From Aidingimonas lacisalsi (lineage in GTDB: Bacteria > Pseudomonadota > Gammaproteobacteria > Pseudomonadales > Halomonadaceae): a stretch of 64,000 nucleotides of DNA. The position numbers and the translations under genes were made by a program. A model generated the notes under the pieces. It was not told the origin of the DNA and searched no databases. It worked only from the letters and a program-made list of their open reading frames with translations. Of the stretch, positions 10,176 to 19,825 are shown piece after piece. The number at the start of each line of letters is the position of its first letter. Positions within the stretch are counted from its first letter, which is position 1. The stretch is from positions 558,001 through 622,000 of the forward strand of contig NZ_VRYH01000002.1 of NCBI RefSeq assembly GCF_008079445.1, written 5' to 3'.

Positions 10176-11780
10176 TTGTCCGAGCAACTCGAAAGCGTCA
10201 TCGATCGGCTCAAGGGGCCGGCCCGAAAGGGATTGATAGGCCGCTTGCGGCGCGGCATCGAGAAAGAGGGACTGCGTGTCGATCCACGCGGGCATATCGC
10301 TCAGACGCCGCATCCGCGTAGCCTGGGGTCCAAACTGACGCATCCGCATATCACGACCGACTATTCGGAAGCACTGTTGGAATACATCACGCCAGTGTAC
10401 TGCCGTCCTCAGGATGCCATGGCGTTTCTCGGTGATCTGCATCGCTTCAGCAATCAGCGTCTCGGCGACGAGTTGCTCTGGCCCGCCAGTATGCCGTCTC
10501 GTCTGAACGGCAACGACAGCATACCGATCGCCGATTATGGCCACTCGAATGTGGGCACCATGAAGCATGTCTATCGTAAGGGACTGGATGTGCGCTATGG
10601 GCGCATCATGCAGGCGATTGCCGGTGTCCACTACAATGTTTCCCTTCCGGACGACCTGTGGCGGTTGCTGCATGAATTGGACGGGCAGGGCAATATCTCG
10701 TTGAATGACTATCGCTCGTCGCGCTATTTCGGTCTGATTCGCCATTTCCGTCGCAATAGCTGGTTGTTGATGTACCTTTTCGGAGCCTCGCCGGCACTCG
10801 ATGACAGCTTTCTGGAGGGCAAATCCACTCCCGACAAGCTGGAGACGCATGGTCGGCGTACCCTGTTATCACCACATGCCACGACATTACGCATGTCCGA
10901 TCTCGGCTATCAGAACAAGGTACAGGCCCAACTCAAGATCTGTTTCAACTCCTTGTCGAACTATGTCGGCACCCTGCGTCATGCCATTTCGACACCCTGG
11001 CCCGCCTATCAGACCATGGGAGTCAACGAGGACAATGAATGGCGTCAGCTCAATGCCAATATCCTGCAGATCGAGAACGAGTACTATAGTGACATTCGTC
11101 CCAAGCGGGTCGCGCGTCATGACGAGACGCCCAGCCAGGCACTGGAGGCGCGTGGCGTCGAGTATATCGAAGTGCGCTGTCTGGACCTGAATCCATTCTT
11201 GCCGCTGGGCATCGACGAAACCCAGATGCGCTTCCTCGATACCTTCCTGATGTGGTGCCTGCTGGCCGACAGTCCATGGATTCCCGATGACGAGTGCGAC
11301 CGTCTCGATGACAATCGTGCCCTGGTGGTCGAACATGGACGCGATCCGGCACTCAAGCTGATGTTTGACGACGGTCAGCGCCCCCTGGCCGAACGTGGTC
11401 GGGAAATCTTTGCCGAACTGCGTCGTGTGGCCGAGCTGCTGGATATCATCGAGGGCGACGACCTGCATCAGCAGGCGTTGACGGAACTCGAGCCACGTCT
11501 GGACAACCCCGGTATGACGCCGGCGGGGCAGGTCGAGGCCCTGCTGCGGGAGTCGGGTCAGGAGTTCGTTGAATCCACGCTCGAATTGGCTCGCCGGCAA
11601 GCCGCCGAGCTGGGGGAAACCCCGATCAGTCGGGCACGTGAGACGCTTTTCGATGAATTATCGTCAACCTCGCATCAGCAGCAGCGTGAAATCGAGGAAG
11701 CCGATAGGGAATCGTTCGACGCCTTTCTGGAAACCTATTTCGCGCGCGCCCGCGAACAGCGCGCCGCCAAGGCAATGTGA
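10176..11780 (+). CDS. gshA: Glutamate-cysteine ligase
   Basis: This 534-residue ATP-dependent ligase joins glutamate and cysteine in the first step of glutathione synthesis. Motifs shared with E. coli GshA include GIEKEGLRVD near the N-terminus, ITTDYSEALLEYITP, IAGVHYNVSLP and RCLDLNPFLPLGID. The frame has no ATG near the expected start. I chose the TTG at 10176 because GGGGTG lies six bases upstream and the protein then begins at the same point as the E. coli enzyme. GTG 10167 and TTG 10170 are alternatives. dsbB follows after 14 bases, so the two may be co-transcribed. Confidence 0.93.
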   Translation: MSEQLESVIDRLKGPARKGLIGRLRRGIEKEGLRVDPRGHIAQTPHPRSLGSKLTHPHITTDYSEALLEYITPVYCRPQDAMAFLGDLHRFSNQRLGDELLWPASMPSRLNGNDSIPIADYGHSNVGTMKHVYRKGLDVRYGRIMQAIAGVHYNVSLPDDLWRLLHELDGQGNISLNDYRSSRYFGLIRHFRRNSWLLMYLFGASPALDDSFLEGKSTPDKLETHGRRTLLSPHATTLRMSDLGYQNKVQAQLKICFNSLSNYVGTLRHAISTPWPAYQTMGVNEDNEWRQLNANILQIENEYYSDIRPKRVARHDETPSQALEARGVEYIEVRCLDLNPFLPLGIDETQMRFLDTFLMWCLLADSPWIPDDECDRLDDNRALVVEHGRDPALKLMFDDGQRPLAERGREIFAELRRVAELLDIIEGDDLHQQALTELEPRLDNPGMTPAGQVEALLRESGQEFVESTLELARRQAAELGETPISRARETLFDELSSTSHQQQREIEEADRESFDAFLETYFARAREQRAAKAM

Positions 11781-11794
11781 GTGGAGAATCGCCA

Positions 11795-12322
11795 ATGATG
11801 GCCGTATTCAAGCAAGGGACGTTGCGTCACTGGAGTCTGGCGGGCCTGGCCTTCTGCATTGCGATGATGGGAGTCGCCCTCGGGCTGGAGCATGTCGTTG
11901 GCCTCGATCCCTGCCCGTTGTGCATCTTTCAGCGGGTTGCGGTGATGTCGGCGGCGGCCGTGTTCGTGCTGGCGGCGCTACACAATCCGCGTGGCCGAGG
12001 CGGCCTGGTCTATGCCGGTGTGTCTGCCCTGGCCGTCCTGGTCGGAATCGGTCTTGCCGGTCGTCATATCTGGTTACAATCGCTGCCTGCCGATCAGGTG
12101 CCGACTTGCGGCCCTGGTCTTGACTACATGATGGATGTCATGCCTTTGCGTGAGGTGCTCTCTCAGGTGTTGACCAGTTCCGGTGAATGCGCCGAGATCG
12201 ATTTTCTGTTTCTCGGCGTCTCCCTGCCGGGGTGGACCTTGCTGGGATTCCTCATACTTTTGCTCGTACCGTTAGGCATGGCAACACGTGCGTTGGTAGC
12301 ACCAGCGAAGAATCAACCATGA
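11795..12322 (+). CDS. dsbB: Disulfide bond formation protein DsbB
   Basis: This 175-residue inner-membrane quinone reductase reoxidises the periplasmic oxidase DsbA. Four hydrophobic segments are visible. The first periplasmic cysteine pair is CPLC at residues 40-43, and the second is split between VPTCGPG and SSGECAEID, as in E. coli DsbB. The ATG at 11795 is preferred over a GTG at 11777 because GTGGAG is eight bases upstream. Confidence 0.94.
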   Translation: MMAVFKQGTLRHWSLAGLAFCIAMMGVALGLEHVVGLDPCPLCIFQRVAVMSAAAVFVLAALHNPRGRGGLVYAGVSALAVLVGIGLAGRHIWLQSLPADQVPTCGPGLDYMMDVMPLREVLSQVLTSSGECAEIDFLFLGVSLPGWTLLGFLILLLVPLGMATRALVAPAKNQP

Positions 12323-12419
12323 GTGGGATTGACAGCGACTCCTGGTAGCGTGAGTCTGACAGTCCGCAATGGAAACCGGGCATCGTGTTCGGGGTATGCG
12401 GTTGAGCGAGGAGGTGCCC

Positions 12420-12929
12420 ATGCTGGAAGATTGCAAGTCAGCGTTGGAACGCTGGGGTGGCGTGCACGAGCTGATCGACCGTTGGCTCGGCCAACGTCGT
12501 GAGATGCTGGTGAATTTCGTCGAGTTGCAGGAAGCATGCGAGTCCGAACTGGAGGCGGTCGAGAAAGCGCGTATCGACGCATTCAGTGAGCTATTGATGG
12601 ATTACATCAGCGCCGGTCATTTCGAGATCTACCCTCAACTTCGCGAAGAAGCCAAGGCGTTCGATGATGCCGAAGCTCTGGTCCTGGCCGACAGGCTGTT
12701 GGAGCGGTTGGATATGTCCACCGAACTCGTTCTGTCGTTCGATGCCGATTACGCGACATCCAGTCGCTGCCAGCATTACATCGCACGGCTCCCGGCCTGG
12801 CTGGATCGTTTGTCGAAAGGGCTGAACGAACGTTTTGCGCTGGAAGATCAACTGATCGGTAGGCTCCATGCCGCACATTCACCACCGCCGGGAGCCGCGC
12901 AGACCCCCCGGGCATCGCCGGCATCTTGA
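12420..12929 (+). CDS. rsd: Rsd/AlgQ family anti-sigma-70 regulator
   Basis: This 169-residue cytoplasmic protein resembles Pseudomonas AlgQ and E. coli Rsd, which bind sigma-70 in stationary phase. Diagnostic stretches are CKSALERWGGVHELIDRWLG at the start and LLMDYISAGHFEIYPQLREE in the middle, followed by helices ending in ERFALEDQLIGRL. The ATG at 12420 has a near-perfect GGAGGTG just upstream; an earlier ATG at 12369 lacks a good site. The last 15 residues are proline- and alanine-rich. It converges on the RND permease gene. Confidence 0.9.
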   Translation: MLEDCKSALERWGGVHELIDRWLGQRREMLVNFVELQEACESELEAVEKARIDAFSELLMDYISAGHFEIYPQLREEAKAFDDAEALVLADRLLERLDMSTELVLSFDADYATSSRCQHYIARLPAWLDRLSKGLNERFALEDQLIGRLHAAHSPPPGAAQTPRASPAS

Positions 12930-12948
12930 GGCGGGCTAACCCGTTACC

Positions 12949-15900
12949 CTAGCGAGCGCGCCCTCTGCCAAGTACCAGCATGCAGGGCGTCAAGAGCAGT
13001 GTCAGCAGGGTGGCGAACGTGAGCCCGCCGGCGATAGCGCTCGACAATTGCGTCCACCACTGAGTCGAGGGCGCGCCGATACCGAGACTTGGTGCCAGCA
13101 GGTTGACGTTGACGCCCAACACCATCGGCATCAATCCAAGCACCGTGGTGATGGCGGTAAGCAGAACGGGGCGCAAACGCAGCCCACCCGCTTCCAGAGC
13201 CGCATCCCGTGGTGCCATGCCGTCGCCGCGTAGCTGATTGTAGGTATCGATCAGAACGATATTGTTGTTGACCACGATGCCCGCCAGGGCAATGATGCCC
13301 ATGCCCACCATGACGATACCGAATGGCTGAGCATTGATCAGCAGACCCAACAGGATGCCGGCGGTCGAGAAGACGATGGCCGATAACACCAGCATGGCCT
13401 GGTACAGGCTGTTGAATTGAGTCACCAGAATCATTGCCATCAGGAAAATGGCCACCATGAAGGCGGTGACCAGGAAGTCGGCGGTTTCCTGTTGGTCCTC
13501 CTGTTCACCGGCCACCTCCAGCTGCACCCCCTCGGGGAGGTCGTCGAGCGATGTCAGCAGCGTCTGAATACGCTCATTGGCTTGATAGCCGCTAGCGACG
13601 TCCGACTCGACGGTAATGGCGCGCCGGCCATCGATACGATGCAGGGTACCGACCTTGTGCGCCGATTCCAGTTCCACGAAGTGGCTGATCGGAACCTGGC
13701 CGCGCTCACTGGCCAGCGTCAGCCGGCCGAGTTGGTCGAGATTGCGCCAAGCCTCCGGTAAGCGGACTCGTATATCGACCTCGTCATTGGCCCGTTCCGG
13801 CCGGTATTCGGCGACAAGCAAACCATTCGTCGTCAGTTGTACGGCGTTGCCGACGCTGGCAACGTCGGCACCGAAGCGGGCGGCGGCCTCGCGATCGACA
13901 TGAACTCGCCACTCGACGCCGGGCAGGCTCCGGTTGTCTTCGATATCCCGGAAACCGCCCAGTTCGGTCATCTGGCGGCGTATCTGCTCGACAGCCTGGT
14001 GGGTCGCTGATGGGTCCGTGGAACTGAGTTCCAGTTGGACGGGTTTGCCGGTTACGGGGCCTTGTTCCTGTTCGCGAAATTCCAGGTCGATCCCTGGCAG
14101 GTCGCTGGTGCGCTCTCGCATCTCGTTCAGAATCGTCGAGGCGGGGCGTCGGGTCTGCCAATCATCCAAGCGGAAACTCAGTTGCCCGATGACGTCCGCC
14201 CCGAGCTGCTCACTGCTGATCGCGAACGAACGGGCGTAGAGGTTGTTCACCTCACTCATGCCGATCAGACGCTTTTCGACGCGCCGAACAATGGCATCAC
14301 GCTCTGCGGCGGAGAAGTCGCCACGCGAGCGAACCAGTACCTGAGCGTTGTCCGGTTCGACGCTCGGGAAGAATTCCACACCGTGATTGAAGCGGGCATA
14401 GCTACCATAGATCAGTCCCATGACGACCAGTGCACCGAGCAACGTCAGGCCGGGACGAGTCAGCAGCGTGGCCAGTAGACGACGATAGAGACGCCCGCCG
14501 GCCGAGGTGAGTACTGCATGACGCGGCGCACTACGGCTGAAGACACCGCCCAGCGTGGGAAGAAAGATCAAGGCCATGGCCAACGATGCCAACAGGCACA
14601 GAATGACGGTGGCCGGGAGGTATTTCATGAACTCGCCGACCACACCTGGCCAGAACAGCAGCGGGACGAACACCGATACGGTGGTCGCCGTCGAAGCGAT
14701 GATCGGCCAGGACATGCGTGATGCTGCATCGATCCAGGCCTGGCGAGCTGAACGGCCCTCACGCAAATGGCGGTCGGCCAGTTCGCTGACCACAATGGCG
14801 CCATCCACCAGCATGCCGGCCACCAGAATCAGTGCAAACAACACGACGATATTGAGGGTGTAGCCAAACGACCAGATCAGCAGAATACCGGTCAGGAACG
14901 CACCGGGAATCGTCAGGCCCACCATTAACGCCGATCTCGGTCCCATGCTGGCCAGAATCACGATCAGGACCAGCACCACTGCCGTCAGCACATTGTTCAA
15001 CAACTCCGACAGCATGTCCTCGACGGTTTCGGACTGATCCATGATGGTGGTGGTATCGAGTTCCTCCGGCAACATGGCGCCGGCCTCTTCGAACAGGGCC
15101 TCGATGGAATCGATGGTCTCGATGATATTGGCGCCGGCCCGCTTGGAAATCTCCAGAACGACCGCTGGAGCTTCATTGATCCGGGCGAAGCCGGTGGGAT
15201 CCTTGAAGGTAGGGCGGATGTACGCCACATCGCCGAACGTCACGACCTGGTCGCCATCGACCTTGACCGGCATGCTCATGACGTCATTGAGGTCTTCGAT
15301 GACCCCCGGCACCTTGAGTGCCTGGCGGCCGGCGCCGGTATCCAGACTTCCGGCAGCGACCAACCGATTGTTGCGGGAGACCCGATTGAATAGCGTTTCG
15401 AAGTCCACGCTGTAGCTGTCGAGCACCACCGGGTCGACGATGATTTCGAGCAACTCCTCGCGCTCGCCGCCGATCTCCGCTTCCAGCACTTCGGGGATCC
15501 CTTCGATTTCCTGCTGGAGCCGTCGAGCAATGGTTTGCAGTTGGCTCTGTTCCAGTTCTCCCGACAAGCCGATGGACAACACGGGAAACTCCGACACATT
15601 GACCTCGATGACGCGTGGATCCTCGGCTTCATCCGGCAGGTCGGTCCGCGCGATATCGACACGTTCGCGAACGTCGGCGAGCGCCTGACGGGGATCGAAC
15701 CCGGCATCGAATTCCAGCGTCACCGAGGCGTGCCCCTCACTGGATTGCGAGGTCATGCGATCGACCCCGACGATCGTGCGCAGTTCCTGTTCCATCGGGC
15801 GCACTAGCAAGCGTTCCGCATCCTCCGGGCTGACTCCCTCGAGGCTCATCGAGACATAGATCATCGGGATCGGCACGTCGGGATTGGCTTCCTTGGGAAT

Positions 15901-15996
15901 CGCCTGGTATGCCATGGCGCCGGCCAGCAGCAGGAATATCAGCAGCAGCAGGGTGGTCCGGGAACGATCCAGTGCTGCTTCGATCAGCGCCCGCAT
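12949..15996 (-). CDS. RND efflux transporter permease
   Basis: This 1015-residue inner-membrane pump of the resistance-nodulation-division superfamily exports a compound using the proton gradient. It begins with a membrane helix (LLLLIFLLLAGAMAYQAIP) and has the two large periplasmic loops and 12-helix pattern of the family. In membrane helix 4 the usual Asp-Asp pair is Asp-Gly (GMLVDGAIVV). In helix 10 the usual lysine region reads VVNNNIVLID. Both resemble the heavy-metal-efflux branch more than AcrB. It starts one base after the adaptor gene stops. No outer-membrane factor is encoded nearby. The substrate is unknown. Confidence 0.92.
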   Translation of the reverse strand: MRALIEAALDRSRTTLLLLIFLLLAGAMAYQAIPKEANPDVPIPMIYVSMSLEGVSPEDAERLLVRPMEQELRTIVGVDRMTSQSSEGHASVTLEFDAGFDPRQALADVRERVDIARTDLPDEAEDPRVIEVNVSEFPVLSIGLSGELEQSQLQTIARRLQQEIEGIPEVLEAEIGGEREELLEIIVDPVVLDSYSVDFETLFNRVSRNNRLVAAGSLDTGAGRQALKVPGVIEDLNDVMSMPVKVDGDQVVTFGDVAYIRPTFKDPTGFARINEAPAVVLEISKRAGANIIETIDSIEALFEEAGAMLPEELDTTTIMDQSETVEDMLSELLNNVLTAVVLVLIVILASMGPRSALMVGLTIPGAFLTGILLIWSFGYTLNIVVLFALILVAGMLVDGAIVVSELADRHLREGRSARQAWIDAASRMSWPIIASTATTVSVFVPLLFWPGVVGEFMKYLPATVILCLLASLAMALIFLPTLGGVFSRSAPRHAVLTSAGGRLYRRLLATLLTRPGLTLLGALVVMGLIYGSYARFNHGVEFFPSVEPDNAQVLVRSRGDFSAAERDAIVRRVEKRLIGMSEVNNLYARSFAISSEQLGADVIGQLSFRLDDWQTRRPASTILNEMRERTSDLPGIDLEFREQEQGPVTGKPVQLELSSTDPSATHQAVEQIRRQMTELGGFRDIEDNRSLPGVEWRVHVDREAAARFGADVASVGNAVQLTTNGLLVAEYRPERANDEVDIRVRLPEAWRNLDQLGRLTLASERGQVPISHFVELESAHKVGTLHRIDGRRAITVESDVASGYQANERIQTLLTSLDDLPEGVQLEVAGEQEDQQETADFLVTAFMVAIFLMAMILVTQFNSLYQAMLVLSAIVFSTAGILLGLLINAQPFGIVMVGMGIIALAGIVVNNNIVLIDTYNQLRGDGMAPRDAALEAGGLRLRPVLLTAITTVLGLMPMVLGVNVNLLAPSLGIGAPSTQWWTQLSSAIAGGLTFATLLTLLLTPCMLVLGRGRAR

Positions 15997-15997
15997 A

Positions 15998-17128
15998 TCA
16001 CGAGTCCCGAATGTTGGCTGAGAAACTGTCGAGATCGTCGGCGGATGACGGCGAGTCGTCCAGCGTCACGGCGTCGACGCGCTCTCCGGGGTCGACGAGC
16101 CCGCCGCCCAGGGTAATCAGCCGTACCTGCTCGGGCAGCCCGGTGACCCAGGCGCGGTCACTGTTGGTCGCCAGGCGCGTGACGGGCTGGAAGACGACGC
16201 GATCGTCATCATCGACGGCTTTGACACCCAGCCGGCCCTCGTCGTTGAGGGCCAGCAGTGCCGGCGAGATTGCATGGGCCTGACGCTCGGGAAGGGCAAT
16301 GGATAAGGTGGCGCTCGCGCCGGCAATGCGCAGGTCGTCAGGGTTATCGAGTCGGGCCTCGATCGCGAAACTGCGCGTGCTCTCATCGGCACGGCTCGAC
16401 ACATGACTGAGCTCGCCCTCCAATCGGTTGCCGTTGAGTAGCGTCACGGTGACCGGCAGCCCTGGTTCCAACGACAGTACATCCCGCTGGGCGACATGCG
16501 CCTGTGCCTCGAGCTGACGGTTATCGATCATCAACGCGTAGGTTTCACCCACCTGCAACAGGTCGCCTACTTCGACATCCAGGCGGTCGACGGTGCCCGC
16601 GAACGGCGCCTTGGGTCGTGTATGGGACAGCGCTTGCTCGAGGCTGGCGACTTCCGCTACGGCCTGTGCCAGCGCAGCTGCCAGGTTGAGTTGCTCATTG
16701 CGTGATATCAGCTCGCGTTCGCGCAGGCGTTCGGCGCCGTCCAGCTCCGCCTGGGCACTCTCCAGCTCTGCCTGAGCGCGTTCGAGTTGCGCGGGAAGGT
16801 CCTCCTGGTCGAGCCGCAAGAGTTCGCTGCCGGCCTCGACGACGTCGCCTTCGGCAACGGACAGCGATTCCACGGTACCGGCTTCCCGGGCACGTAGTTC
16901 GACTTCCCGGCTAGCGACCAGTTGTCCTTGGGTAACCAAGCGGGGGGCATAGGCGTCTGCCTGACTGGTGACGACTTCCACACGGGTCAATGAATCGCTG
17001 GGGGCGCGCGTTGCGTCGGGGGCCTCGCTACGAAACCGCTGGAGATCGCCAAACGCCAACCACAAGGCCAGCAGCAGCGCTAGCACCAAGGCCAGCAACA
17101 CAGGCGTCGAAGGGCGTTTGATGGACAT
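15998..17128 (-). CDS. RND efflux periplasmic adaptor (membrane fusion protein)
   Basis: This 376-residue periplasmic adaptor is anchored by an N-terminal helix (VLLALVLALLLALWLAFG). A split lipoyl/barrel-sandwich domain (ARRAGTVESLSVAEGDVV-like, then FAGTVDRLDVEVGDL) flanks a coiled coil of Ala, Glu and Leu heptads at about residues 110-165. A beta-barrel region with LEPGLPVTVTLLNG follows. It bridges the RND permease to an outer-membrane channel. It is the first gene of a two-gene operon with the permease. The last 30 residues are acidic and Ser/Asp-rich. Confidence 0.9.
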   Translation of the reverse strand: MSIKRPSTPVLLALVLALLLALWLAFGDLQRFRSEAPDATRAPSDSLTRVEVVTSQADAYAPRLVTQGQLVASREVELRAREAGTVESLSVAEGDVVEAGSELLRLDQEDLPAQLERAQAELESAQAELDGAERLRERELISRNEQLNLAAALAQAVAEVASLEQALSHTRPKAPFAGTVDRLDVEVGDLLQVGETYALMIDNRQLEAQAHVAQRDVLSLEPGLPVTVTLLNGNRLEGELSHVSSRADESTRSFAIEARLDNPDDLRIAGASATLSIALPERQAHAISPALLALNDEGRLGVKAVDDDDRVVFQPVTRLATNSDRAWVTGLPEQVRLITLGGGLVDPGERVDAVTLDDSPSSADDLDSFSANIRDS

Positions 17129-17224
17129 GAGAAGCCTTCCTTGGGCTAGTCGCTAATCAAGCATTACCAGGTCAGTCGACAGCATAACGCACGTCATGCA
17201 TCTTGCCACGCTGGCCGCGAAACG

Positions 17225-17256
17225 AAAAACGCCGCCCGGCGAAAACCGAAGCGGCG
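17225..17256 (-). terminator. Intrinsic terminator of mqo
   Basis: On the minus strand CGCCGC and GCGGCG (6 bp) enclose a loop and are followed directly by TTTTT. It lies about 35 bases after the mqo stop and so should end mqo transcription before the efflux operon. Confidence 0.7.
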
Positions 17257-17291
17257 ATGCGAGCATGACGGAAAATGGTAAGCGGCTCGGC

Positions 17292-18692
17292 TTACATGAG
17301 TGAACTGGCTTCTGGCCGTTCCAGCTCGGTCAGGGGAATCTCGCCCGTCAGCAGATCCTCTGCAAAGGTTTCCTCGTCAATCGTGAAGCCAAGGAATTCC
17401 TGCGCCAGATACATGTCCTTCTCGGCATTGCCCAGGCAACTGGTGCCACCGGGCGATGGCGTCATGTTGAATACGATGCCTGTGCCGGGATTGATCTTGG
17501 CCTCGCCCATGACCAGCTTCTGCTTTTCCTTATCGATCAACTGCGGACGCACGCCGCCGAACCCTTTGGCGAAGCTGACATCCTTGACCGTCAGGCTCGG
17601 AACGATCTTCTTGATGTCCTTGAGGAAGAGTCGCTCGCGCAACCAGGGCACCTCGAACATGAAGTTCTTGATGATGTAACGGCGAATGTCACGGACCTTC
17701 ATCAGATCCCACAGTGCCTTGATGACACGCTTATCCAGGCGCAGTACACGCAGGAACTCACCGAAGGTGCGCATGTTGTAGCGCTCCAGCAACGGCAACA
17801 TCAGGGCGGTCGGGCCGAAACGGGTCTTGTCCTCGACCAGTACATCGGGGTCACCGTGTACGGCAGCGAATGGCAGGTTCTCGTTCTGCACGGTATAGAC
17901 CTTGCCATTGAGCACCTTGGGGGTGAAATAGAAGGAGCCGGCCATCGGCAGGCAGGACTTGTCCAGTCCATAGCCCATCTGGTGGGCGAATAGCAGCGAG
18001 TGACCACCGGCACTGACCACGACGTAACGTGCGCTGAGAGTGCCCTTGTTGGGGGTCTTGATCTTGAACAGATCGCCCTCTTTCTCGATCTTTTCCACCG
18101 CCGTCGAGAGGTGCAGATCGCACGTGGCATCTTTCTCTTCAGCGTTCTTCTGGGCCTGGTCGACGAACGCTTCCGATAGCGTGGTGTAGTTGACCGCGGA
18201 GTATTCGTCGGTGGAGCCGAGGGCGACGATGGGCTCTTCCGGACGACGTCCCTCGACCAACTTGGGTTCGAGTTCGGCGATGTCGTCGCGTTCGAGGAGC
18301 CGCATCTTCGGGTACAGTTCCTGGAATCTCGTGAAGCGGTTACGCAGGAAATCGCATTCATGTTCTCCCACGCCAAGTACCATCTTGGGATACTTGTAGA
18401 TGATCCGGTCACGAATCTCCGGCGCCAGCTTGGAGGCAAAATTGACCACCATGCCGGCCGTACGCTTGGTGACCTTGGCCTTCTCCAGCGTGTAGTTGGT
18501 CTCTATATCACCACAATGGATGGTCTGGCTGTTGTTGCGCCCATGCGAATTCACGATGGCCACATGATCGTATTTCTCGATCAAGCCGATGGCCTTGAGG
18601 TCGGTATAGCGGGCCAGTTCGTAGAGAAGCGCAGTGCCGGAAACGCCGCCTCCCACGATCAGGACGTCATAGGTCGGTGATGATGTGGACAT
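17292..18692 (-). CDS. mqo: Malate:quinone oxidoreductase
   Basis: This 466-residue FAD enzyme of the inner membrane oxidises malate to oxaloacetate and passes electrons to quinone. The N-terminal dinucleotide fold is YDVLIVGGGVSGTALLYELA. The sequence has NSHGRNNSQTIHCGDIETNY, GVGEHECDFLRNRF and the C-terminal MTPSPGGTSCLGNAEKDM, all typical of the shorter Mqo type. The open frame extends 23 codons upstream, but the ATG at 18692 gives the standard MSTSSPTYDV start. It is a single gene with its own promoter and terminator. Confidence 0.96.
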   Translation of the reverse strand: MSTSSPTYDVLIVGGGVSGTALLYELARYTDLKAIGLIEKYDHVAIVNSHGRNNSQTIHCGDIETNYTLEKAKVTKRTAGMVVNFASKLAPEIRDRIIYKYPKMVLGVGEHECDFLRNRFTRFQELYPKMRLLERDDIAELEPKLVEGRRPEEPIVALGSTDEYSAVNYTTLSEAFVDQAQKNAEEKDATCDLHLSTAVEKIEKEGDLFKIKTPNKGTLSARYVVVSAGGHSLLFAHQMGYGLDKSCLPMAGSFYFTPKVLNGKVYTVQNENLPFAAVHGDPDVLVEDKTRFGPTALMLPLLERYNMRTFGEFLRVLRLDKRVIKALWDLMKVRDIRRYIIKNFMFEVPWLRERLFLKDIKKIVPSLTVKDVSFAKGFGGVRPQLIDKEKQKLVMGEAKINPGTGIVFNMTPSPGGTSCLGNAEKDMYLAQEFLGFTIDEETFAEDLLTGEIPLTELERPEASSLM

Positions 18693-19023
18693 GGAGATGC
18701 TCTCACTATGCTGTACGAACCTGTCTCCGAGGCGTGCCCGGAGGCCCGGACCTGTCGGCAATGATCGATCGCCGTTGGGGTCCTCGTCATTTGTCGAATA
18801 GCTGCATTATAGACGCTTTAGCGATAAATAAAATCCATGCAAAAGCTATACTTTATGTCTAAGCACTTGACCATAAGGAAAACCTTGGGCCAATGATTGG
18901 CGGAAAATACCTTTATGATCAATGAATTAATGAGCCATGTTGGCCGGTCTGCCGTGGTGCGTTGCAATATGAAAAAAAGCGATTTTACCGATAGCCCACG
19001 CATTGCCTGCATCGGTCCAGGCG
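18693..19023. other. Intergenic region between mqo and the HAD gene
   Basis: No gene is supported in these 331 bases. They hold the mqo leader and promoter. A perfect minus-strand TATAAT lies at 18806-18811. CGCT-TT-AGCG, a short inverted repeat, lies next to it at 18813-18822 and may be an operator. The part from about 18830 to 18990 is AT-rich compared with its surroundings. I see no terminator for the HAD gene. Confidence 0.5.
18806..18811 (-). promoter_or_regulatory. Likely -10 element of mqo
   Basis: The minus strand reads TATAAT here, about 115 bases upstream of the mqo start, after an AT-rich stretch. The -35 (TTTTAT-like) is poor, which suggests an activator or an UP element. Confidence 0.45.
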
Positions 19024-19677
19024 CTATCGCAAGCTCATGATGCGCCAGTCTCTGGCTTGTGCCGTCTCCCGCAGTCTCTCGTCAGGGTCGACGGCAACGG
19101 GGTGAGCGACTTGTTCCAGCAGCGGCAAGTCGTTATGGGAGTCGCTGTAGAACCAGGCCTCATCCAGCGTCTGTTCCCGATGCTTCAACCACTCGTTGAC
19201 ACGCTCCACCTTGCCCTCGCGATAGCTCGGTGTACCGGACACATGGCCGGTATAACGTCCGTCGACGATCTCCGGCTCGACGGCAATCAGGTCATCGACA
19301 CCCAGCCGACGTGCGATGGGGCCGGTGATGAAACGGTTGGTGGCAGTCACGATCAATAGCGTATCCCCCTGGATACGGTGACGGGCCAGCAACTCCTCTC
19401 CCTTGGCCAGAATATGAGGCTCGATCTTGTCGGCCATGAATTGCTGGTGCCAGGCCGCCAACTGTTCCGGCGAGTTTTCCGCCAGCGGCTTCAAGGCCAC
19501 TTCCAGAAACGCATGGATATCCAAGGTGCCGTTTTCATAGTCACGCAGGAAACGCTCATTGGCCTCACGATAAGCCACGGGATCCACGGCTCCCTGCTCG
19601 AGCAGGAACTCTCCCCAGGCATGATCGCTATCGATATCGATCAACGTATTATCCAGATCAAAAATGGCCAGACTCAC
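19024..19677 (-). CDS. HAD-IB family phosphatase (SerB-like)
   Basis: This 217-residue HAD hydrolase of subfamily IB is related to phosphoserine phosphatase. Motif I is LAIFDLDNTLIDIDSD, motif II is LLIVTATNRF, and the acidic motif is WFYSDSHNDLPLLE. The GTG at 19677 is chosen because a GGGAGGT site lies just upstream. The frame runs much further without a better site, and the ATG at 19692 is the alternative. The substrate is not known: these proteins are often annotated as SerB-like, but the serine pathway is not indicated here. It is divergent from rppH. Confidence 0.85.
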   Translation of the reverse strand: MSLAIFDLDNTLIDIDSDHAWGEFLLEQGAVDPVAYREANERFLRDYENGTLDIHAFLEVALKPLAENSPEQLAAWHQQFMADKIEPHILAKGEELLARHRIQGDTLLIVTATNRFITGPIARRLGVDDLIAVEPEIVDGRYTGHVSGTPSYREGKVERVNEWLKHREQTLDEAWFYSDSHNDLPLLEQVAHPVAVDPDERLRETAQARDWRIMSLR

Positions 19678-19825
19678 GCTACCTCCCTGCATCGCATGGT
19701 TATGTTGCAACGCCGCGGAGTATGGCAGAAACGGTGGACAGCGGCGAGTCGCTCGAAGCTCGTATTGATGCCCTTTCGAGCTTTGTGGAAGAATGGCTGC
19801 AATACTGGATTCAAAGGTGATGTCC

